Of a stretch of DNA of 11,611 bases, positions 6,973 through 11,611 are shown piece after piece. Within the stretch, counting starts at the first letter, position 1. Each line of letters begins with the position of its first letter. The DNA is from Candidatus Kuenenia stuttgartensis. GTDB taxonomy: Bacteria; Planctomycetota; Planctomycetia; Isosphaerales; Isosphaeraceae. The notes under the pieces were generated by a model. It was given only the letters and a program-made list of their open reading frames with translations. It was not told the DNA's origin and made no database searches. A program made the position numbers and the translations under genes. The stretch spans positions 1-11,611 of the forward strand of contig CAMBZY010000045.1 of NCBI GenBank assembly GCA_945872325.1. Reading direction: 5' to 3'.

Positions 6973-7689
6973 ATGCGCGATCACACCAAACAGTTTGTAA
7001 GGCTTGCAGCCGAGTCGTTTGACTGCCCGGGACCGATCTACGAATTCGGTTCGTTTCAGGTGGAAGGTCAGGAGCAATACGCTGACCTCAGGGGCTTGTT
7101 TCCAGGCCGAAAGTATGTCGGATGCGACATGCGTCCTGGACTCGGCGTCGATATGGTTCAGGATGTAAGCTCCATGAGTCTGGCGACAGGCACCGTTGGA
7201 ACCATTCTTTGCATCGAGACTTTTGAGCATGTTTTTGAGATTCGCAAAGCCTTTGACGAAGTTTTTCGCGTTTTGAAGCCAGGCGGCTTGTTTATTATCA
7301 CATCGCCTTTGAACTTTCGGATCCATGCTTATCCGGACGATTACTGGCGGATGACGCCGAACTGCCTGCGCCGGATGCTTGGCCCTTATGAGGCGAAATC
7401 CAGTGGATATCAAGGCTATGAGAAGTTTCCACACACGGTGATGGCTGTGGCGCGAAAGTCTCCAGCCGAGTCGGATTTTGCCGAACGCTCGATTGAGATG
7501 GGCAAGCGGTTCGAGCAATATCTCAAAGCCGAGCAGGTTGTTGCCAAAAAGCATGGGATGCTCAAAAACTTTTTCAGTCGCCTGCATCGTTCCAAAGGCG
7601 AACGATATCAGATTGACAACTATTACTCCTCGTCGTTTCAAGTGGATCATTGCCAGGAAATGGCTGGGCTGCGTCGTCAGGCTGGATGA
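6973..7689 (+). CDS. class I SAM-dependent methyltransferase (Methyltransf_11 type)
   Basis: The protein has 238 residues. Residues 20-112 form a SAM-binding Rossmann core. Motif I is degenerate, IYEFGSF (22-28). An acidic residue in YVGCDMRPG (Asp52) should contact the SAM ribose, and VDMVQDV (59-65) follows. The later motifs are IETFEHV (81-87) and FRVLKPGGLFIITSP (98-112), the last being the post-core strand typical of Methyltransf_11. The HAYPDDYWRMTP segment (118-129) is common in methyltransferases near glycan or surface-polysaccharide genes, but the acceptor cannot be told. The C-terminal 70 residues are basic and not recognised. Translation should be strong, given AAGGAGG ten bases upstream. 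The gene is followed after 91 bases by the phosphohydrolase on the same strand, with a small terminator-like hairpin between them. Confidence 0.85.
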   Translation: MRDHTKQFVRLAAESFDCPGPIYEFGSFQVEGQEQYADLRGLFPGRKYVGCDMRPGLGVDMVQDVSSMSLATGTVGTILCIETFEHVFEIRKAFDEVFRVLKPGGLFIITSPLNFRIHAYPDDYWRMTPNCLRRMLGPYEAKSSGYQGYEKFPHTVMAVARKSPAESDFAERSIEMGKRFEQYLKAEQVVAKKHGMLKNFFSRLHRSKGERYQIDNYYSSSFQVDHCQEMAGLRRQAG

Positions 7690-7714
7690 TTTTCGTCGAG
7701 AAAGTCATTGGTGT

Positions 7715-7740
7715 AGCCGAGCAGCTTAACGGCTGTTTTT
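7715..7740 (+). terminator. weak intrinsic terminator or attenuator
   Basis: AGCCG (7715-7719) and CGGCT (7730-7734) form a five-base-pair stem with a ten-base loop, followed by GTTTTT. The stem is short, so termination between the methyltransferase and phosphohydrolase genes may be partial. Confidence 0.4.
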
Positions 7741-7780
7741 CATAAAAAACGTATCGAAAGCGGTTGCGCAGGAGACAGGC

Positions 7781-9433
7781 ATGGATCATTCGTCAAAATG
7801 GAATCGCGTATTCATTCTGGGCCTTGATGGTGCCACCTGGACTGTGCTGGACCCGATGATCCAGCGCGGGGTCATGCCCAATCTGGCTCGTCTGAAGCAG
7901 CAGTCTGCCTGGGGCGAAATGACGTCGTGCATTCCGCCTGTGACTTCGGCTGCATGGACGACCATGATCACTGGTAACGGGCCTCAAAAACACGGTGTCT
8001 TTGATCACCGGTGCTTCGATGCCGAAAGCCGTCGGATGCGGGTCAACCACTCGGCCAGAGTGCGTGTCCCGACCTTGTTCCACAAGCTTTCCAGCAAATC
8101 AGAGACCGTCGTCTCCATCAATGTCCCCGTCACTTACCCGCCTTTGAAGGTCAAAGGGCTGGTGGTCTCAGGGCTTGATGCTCCACACCTGGAAGCCGCT
8201 CTTTCGGGTAACGAAGCCTTTGCCGAAGCGGTTCGAAATGAGCTGCCCAACTACCATCACAGAGTTCTCTGGAAGCGGCCTCCAGTTGATGCCAAAGAAT
8301 TTCAGCACGCTGCCGACGAGTCTCGCAAGCTCTTTGCTGCCCGAGCCGAATCCGCCTGGATTGCAGACCGGATGTTCCCGGAATGGTCCACCATGATGGT
8401 CCAGTTCCAGAATCTCGACCCATTCCAGCATCGTTGCTGGAGGTACTTAAACGTTGACGAAACTGGTATCGACGACCCACCGATGAATCGGGCTGCCGAA
8501 TCGGCGATGAACGCGCTCGATTCCGCGATTGGACGACTCCTGGAGCTTGCCGATGCCCGTGGGGCTGGCGTGATGGTCTCTAGCGACCATGGTTTTGGTT
8601 CATGTTCTGGTCGAATTGCGATCAACCGGATCCTGATCGACAAAGGACTTGCGTTTGAACCATCGCTACTGGGGAGTGTCAGACGCAGACGTCGTCAGGC
8701 CATGGACCATCTACGACTTTGGCTTGAAAAACGTCAGGATAAAGCGGCTAGATCGGCTTCATTCGATACCACTGTAGATGCCCAATTCCCGCTCGACTGG
8801 AAGCGAACCCTCGGATTCGCTCCTCACCAGGATACAGCTGGGATGATCTATCTGAATCGGTCGTGGTTCTGCAAGGGTGCCCCTCTGACAACGCCTCGCC
8901 AGATCGACGACGCCAAAGTGCAGTTCCAACAGGTCTTACGCGAAGTGACTGACCCGACGGACGGCTCGAAACTTTTCAAACAAGTGATCGACGTGGCTGC
9001 CGAACATAATCTGGACCCTGCCCGTGAAGGCTTCCCGGATGTGATCGCCCTGCCGAGGAAAGACCTTTGGGTCCGCACCAAAATTACCAACAGGCCTGAC
9101 TGGGTGGAACCTGATCCAGACCTGCCCGGCACGCACCGACCAGAGGGCATCATCATGGCCTCAGGCACCGGTATCCAGGCTGGCCAGAAACTTTCATGCA
9201 GGCTGATCGACTTCGCTCCAACAGTTCTCGGCCGGCTTGGGCACAGCGAACTTGCGATCGACATGGAAGGCTATGACGTCTTCGGCAGTTCCGGCTCTAA
9301 CCTTCGTAAGGACAACGGCCAAAGCCTGATCTCTGCTCCTCATTCGCCTGCTCATAAATCTGAATTTGAGTATGACGACGAAGAGCAGAAACTCATCGAG
9401 CAACGACTGGCCGATTTAGGCTACCTCGAATGA
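7781..9433 (+). CDS. AlkP-superfamily phosphohydrolase/phosphomutase-like protein (COG3379 type)
   Basis: This 550-residue protein has the fold signatures of the alkaline phosphatase / nucleotide pyrophosphatase superfamily. An N-terminal strand with a metal-binding Asp reads FILGLDGATW (11-20). The nucleophile region is PPVTSAAWTTMITG (52-65), with Thr55 the likely nucleophile. A second metal site reads QNLDPFQHRCW (Asp213, His217), SSDHGFG (267-273) gives an Asp-His pair, and GTHRPEGI (450-457) gives the last His. The arrangement matches the two-metal site of phosphodiesterases in this superfamily. The long insertion at about 290-440 is not recognised. There is no signal peptide, so it should be cytosolic unless anchored by partners. 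AGGAG (7770-7774) lies six bases before the ATG, supporting this start. The substrate is unknown. Location next to a methyltransferase hints at a modified small molecule or glycan, but this is inference only. Confidence 0.87.
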   Translation: MDHSSKWNRVFILGLDGATWTVLDPMIQRGVMPNLARLKQQSAWGEMTSCIPPVTSAAWTTMITGNGPQKHGVFDHRCFDAESRRMRVNHSARVRVPTLFHKLSSKSETVVSINVPVTYPPLKVKGLVVSGLDAPHLEAALSGNEAFAEAVRNELPNYHHRVLWKRPPVDAKEFQHAADESRKLFAARAESAWIADRMFPEWSTMMVQFQNLDPFQHRCWRYLNVDETGIDDPPMNRAAESAMNALDSAIGRLLELADARGAGVMVSSDHGFGSCSGRIAINRILIDKGLAFEPSLLGSVRRRRRQAMDHLRLWLEKRQDKAARSASFDTTVDAQFPLDWKRTLGFAPHQDTAGMIYLNRSWFCKGAPLTTPRQIDDAKVQFQQVLREVTDPTDGSKLFKQVIDVAAEHNLDPAREGFPDVIALPRKDLWVRTKITNRPDWVEPDPDLPGTHRPEGIIMASGTGIQAGQKLSCRLIDFAPTVLGRLGHSELAIDMEGYDVFGSSGSNLRKDNGQSLISAPHSPAHKSEFEYDDEEQKLIEQRLADLGYLE

Positions 9434-9461
9434 TCTTCAGTCAGTGATTTAAATAAGAAAA

Positions 9462-9494
9462 CGGCCATGATTCCCAGAAGTGGAATCATGGCCG
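9462..9494 (-). terminator. strong intrinsic terminator for the surface-protein gene, probably bidirectional
   Basis: CGGCCATGATTCC (9462-9474) and GGAATCATGGCCG (9482-9494) form a perfect 13-bp stem with a 7-base loop. Read on the minus strand the stem is followed by TTTTCTTATTT, a good U-tract. Read on the plus strand the tail CTTGATTTATG is weaker. It sits in the 87-base gap between convergent genes and probably ends both. Confidence 0.85.
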
Positions 9495-9520
9495 CTTGAT
9501 TTATGTATCTACGAGATTGT

Positions 9521-11611
9521 TCAGACCGGAGCGGTGCCAGGCTGAGTTTTAGCGTAGTTCAGAAATTCCTGCCCACCCATGATATAAGTTTGCTGGAATC
9601 TCCAGTAAACGCCCTGTTTGGAGAGTTTCTTGAAGGTGGTAATCTCTGAATCTGTGGCATCTCTGCCCAGAGTGGTTTGATACAGAAGTTGGCCCAGCGA
9701 GCCCAAGCCGGAGTTGCTCAGCAAAGCCTGTTCAGCAACCGCAGCATGAAGTTTGCCAGCCTTTAATTCGCGAGTCATCGTCGCTTTGGCATAGGCAGAG
9801 AATGTGGAATTAAGAGACGTTTCCAAGGCTGTGATATAAGATGGAATTGTCCCTCCACCTTCGCCGTAATAGTATTCCGGCGATCCCAGAACGATCGCCC
9901 GAGGACTTGTGCTTGTATTTTCAGCGGCAAGTACGGTGCCTGCAAGCTGAGGAGCAGTCCCGGATCGACCAAGATAGTTGTTAAAGATGTCATCAATCAG
10001 AGCGGCTTGCCCCTCGATGGAATGGCGAATCGCACGGGCAACCCACGTTCGGCTGCGCCCATGCTGCAGACGCGTATTCCACTGATTCATGCCTTGGTAA
10101 TCCACCTGACGGTTCAGGAGGACAACATAGGCCTGATTGATAAATCGTTCGTTTTCGGTTCCTGCAGTGACCTTCAAGGCATTTGAATCACTGGTTTCGT
10201 AATTCTTGTCACCGTTATAAGTTGTCGTGATCGAATCAATTCCAAGGCCCAGATAGAAACCTGTGGTCGTGAATGTCGCGACTCCGTTGGTCAGGTTTCC
10301 CGAACCAATCAGGCTACCATTTGAGTAGAAACCAACTGTACCAGTCGGAGCAGGAGCCCCTGAACTGGCCGCCACATTGGCGGTTAAAGTGATGAGTCCA
10401 GACGCTTCAGGTGAAACGGTGGTCGATGTCAAAGTCACATTTGCGACCGTTTTATTGACAACCTGAGTCAGAGCGGTGGAATTGCTTGTCAAAAAATTCG
10501 AATCACCTGCATAGGATGCAGTGATGGTTTGATTTCCGACAGGCAGGTTGGCAAGGTTGAGTGTGGCTGTGCCAGAATCGTTTAGAGTGCCTGAGCCCAA
10601 CGAAATGTTGCCATTAAAGAATGTGACATTGCCCGTGGGCAAACCGACACCTGGGCTAAGCACAAAAACGCTGGCAGAAAGGCCGACGAATTGACCTAGC
10701 ACAGAAGGGTTTAACGATGATATCACCGTGGAAACAGTCGAAGCCTTGTTCACCGTCTGGGTCAGGTTCGCTGACGTGCTGGTCAGGAAATTCTCAGAGC
10801 CATCATAAACCGCCTTCAGCGTTCCCGTTCCAACCGATAGATTTCCTGTTGTAAATATGGCAGAACCGTTGGCATTGAGTGGGGCTGTGCCAATCAGATT
10901 TGCACCGTTAAAGAACGTGACATTCCCGGTGGGGGTACCGACTCCGTTTCCTGTCACGCTGACATTGGCCGTCAAGTCAATTGGCTGACCATAAACCGAT
11001 GGAGTCAAAGAGGTTGTCAGAACCGTGACTGTACCGACCTGATGGGTTAGGACAGCGTCGTTGCCGTCTCCACCCACATAGCTGATCTTGAAAGATTGGC
11101 CGCTGACAGTCAGCAGGGATCCTTCCGCCAAGCCCACAAACGTGCCGGAGATTGAGGCATTGCCCGTATTATTGATTAAAGTGTAAGTCTCGTTGGAATT
11201 GGGCGTGGAACCAAGACCGACAATCAGGGTGGAGCCGCCCAGTTGGATCGGTCCATTGGCCTGAATTTGGCCATATTGAGTGCCAGCGGTGGTCCCGTTC
11301 AAAATTGTGGAAAACCCTGAATTGGAATCCAGTGAAAGGCCACCAGTGCTCGTGATAATCCCAACACCGTTACTCCCAGGAGCGATATTTCCACCGACAG
11401 AGGTCAAGCCCGTGGACGACCCGTCACCATTCAAATTGGCACCTGTATCGAGCAGGAGGCTCCCGTTCAGACTGGCCTGATTCACCAGAGTCCCAGCGTC
11501 GACTTGGGTCGAGCCAGTATAAGTCAGGCTGTTTGTGAAAATCAGTTTCCCTGAGCCGATTTTTTCCAAAACCGTGGGACTCGTTATGGCCCCGCTAAGG
11601 CTTAGATTGGC
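9521..11611 (-). CDS. surface protein with beta-strand repeat, Ig-like repeats and DUF4214-like C-terminus, 5' end outside window
   Basis: The frame is open from the window edge to the stop at 9521 (696 codons), so the start and any signal peptide lie outside; a TTG at 11569 is only an internal codon. In order from the N-terminal side: (a) an autotransporter-associated beta-strand repeat, EKIGSGKLIFTNSLTYTGS then VDAGTLVN (about 11569-11480), followed by a glycine and asparagine rich beta-helix-like stretch ending GGDGNDAVLTH (near 11045); (b) three Ig-like (Big_3 type) repeats, about 11035-10167, with PTGNVTFFNG twice and PTGTVGFYSNG once; (c) a DUF4214-like helical region, about 10150-9560, with FINQAYVVLLNRQVDYQGMNQW, LIDDIFNNYLGR, LGSPEYYYGEGG and LLYQTTLGRDATDSE. 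Such proteins are exported and probably adhesive or structural. No outer-membrane beta-barrel follows the passenger-type repeats, so it is not a classical type V autotransporter. A strong terminator follows. Confidence 0.88.
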   Translation of the reverse strand, partial: ANLSLSGAITSPTVLEKIGSGKLIFTNSLTYTGSTQVDAGTLVNQASLNGSLLLDTGANLNGDGSSTGLTSVGGNIAPGSNGVGIITSTGGLSLDSNSGFSTILNGTTAGTQYGQIQANGPIQLGGSTLIVGLGSTPNSNETYTLINNTGNASISGTFVGLAEGSLLTVSGQSFKISYVGGDGNDAVLTHQVGTVTVLTTSLTPSVYGQPIDLTANVSVTGNGVGTPTGNVTFFNGANLIGTAPLNANGSAIFTTGNLSVGTGTLKAVYDGSENFLTSTSANLTQTVNKASTVSTVISSLNPSVLGQFVGLSASVFVLSPGVGLPTGNVTFFNGNISLGSGTLNDSGTATLNLANLPVGNQTITASYAGDSNFLTSNSTALTQVVNKTVANVTLTSTTVSPEASGLITLTANVAASSGAPAPTGTVGFYSNGSLIGSGNLTNGVATFTTTGFYLGLGIDSITTTYNGDKNYETSDSNALKVTAGTENERFINQAYVVLLNRQVDYQGMNQWNTRLQHGRSRTWVARAIRHSIEGQAALIDDIFNNYLGRSGTAPQLAGTVLAAENTSTSPRAIVLGSPEYYYGEGGGTIPSYITALETSLNSTFSAYAKATMTRELKAGKLHAAVAEQALLSNSGLGSLGQLLYQTTLGRDATDSEITTFKKLSKQGVYWRFQQTYIMGGQEFLNYAKTQPGTAPV
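10167..11035 (-). repeat. three tandem Ig-like (Big_3 type) protein repeats
   Basis: Three units of about 95 residues lie at roughly 11035-10751, 10744-10451 and 10447-10167. Units one and two share PTGNVTFFNG exactly, 98 residues apart, and end in LTQTVNK and LTQVVNK. Unit three is more diverged (PTGTVGFYSNG) and leads straight into the DUF4214-like region. At DNA level the first two also share a block near 10614-10640 and 10908-10932, pointing to duplication. Confidence 0.8.

Noticed and set aside
6941..7000. A 19-codon frame, MKKALKEEPNRCAITPNSL, overlapping the methyltransferase start as a possible leader peptide
   Set aside because: It has no Shine-Dalgarno of its own and contains the AAGGAGG of the real gene. 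Attenuation features are not visible, so it is probably chance.
6928..7650. A 240-codon open frame on the minus strand opposite the methyltransferase
   Set aside because: The plus strand has recognisable methyltransferase motifs and an AAGGAGG site. The antisense frame shows no family features and is a shadow.
10160..11035. Repeated sequence considered as a CRISPR or DNA satellite
   Set aside because: The periodicity is about 290 bases and follows protein-level Ig-like units in one frame, so the repeat is explained by coding sequence.
1..11611. A defence system, prophage or integrative element around the helicase
   Set aside because: The helicase neighbours are apt and a lipoprotein. No nuclease, integrase, transposase, tRNA attachment site or toxin-like gene is visible.

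Overview
This is an ordinary-looking chromosomal segment. It most likely comes from a planctomycete. The grounds are the mix of families: a TPR-sulfotransferase fusion, a lipoprotein resembling a planctomycete-restricted family, a COG3379-type AlkP-superfamily phosphohydrolase, and a long surface protein that combines an autotransporter-associated beta-strand repeat, Ig-like repeats and a DUF4214-like C-terminus. This assignment is inferred from protein families; no rRNA or other phylogenetic marker is present. I see no tRNA, rRNA, CRISPR array, insertion sequence or phage gene.

Layout. (1) 1-1835, minus strand: a TPR-domain sulfotransferase whose 3' end is cut by the window edge. (2) 1836-2024: a divergent intergenic region with a good sigma70-like promoter for the plus strand. 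(3) 2025-5608, plus strand: a lipoprotein, adenine phosphoribosyltransferase (apt) and a UvrD/PcrA-like helicase, closely spaced and probably partly co-transcribed. (4) 5609-5704: a convergent gap with an 11-bp inverted repeat. (5) 5705-6532, minus strand: a NagD-like HAD phosphatase. (6) 6539-6972: a 434-base divergent intergenic region with a nested inverted repeat and a candidate promoter. (7) 6973-9433, plus strand: a class I SAM methyltransferase followed by a COG3379-like phosphohydrolase. (8) 9434-9520: a convergent gap with a perfect 13-bp terminator hairpin. (9) 9521-11611, minus strand: the C-terminal 696 codons of a large repeat-rich surface protein whose 5' end lies outside the window.

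How the genes fit together. Most of the segment is housekeeping (purine salvage, DNA repair or replication helicase, small-molecule phosphatase) with genes that plausibly act on surface molecules in between (sulfotransferase, methyltransferase plus phosphohydrolase, exported adhesin-like protein). I do not see a convincing defence, mobile or biosynthetic system. The least explained pieces are the nested inverted repeat at 6631-6726, the lipoprotein with its proline-rich tail, and the methyltransferase/phosphohydrolase pair. Three start codons differ from the longest open frame, on the evidence of promoter position, Shine-Dalgarno spacing or family alignment.
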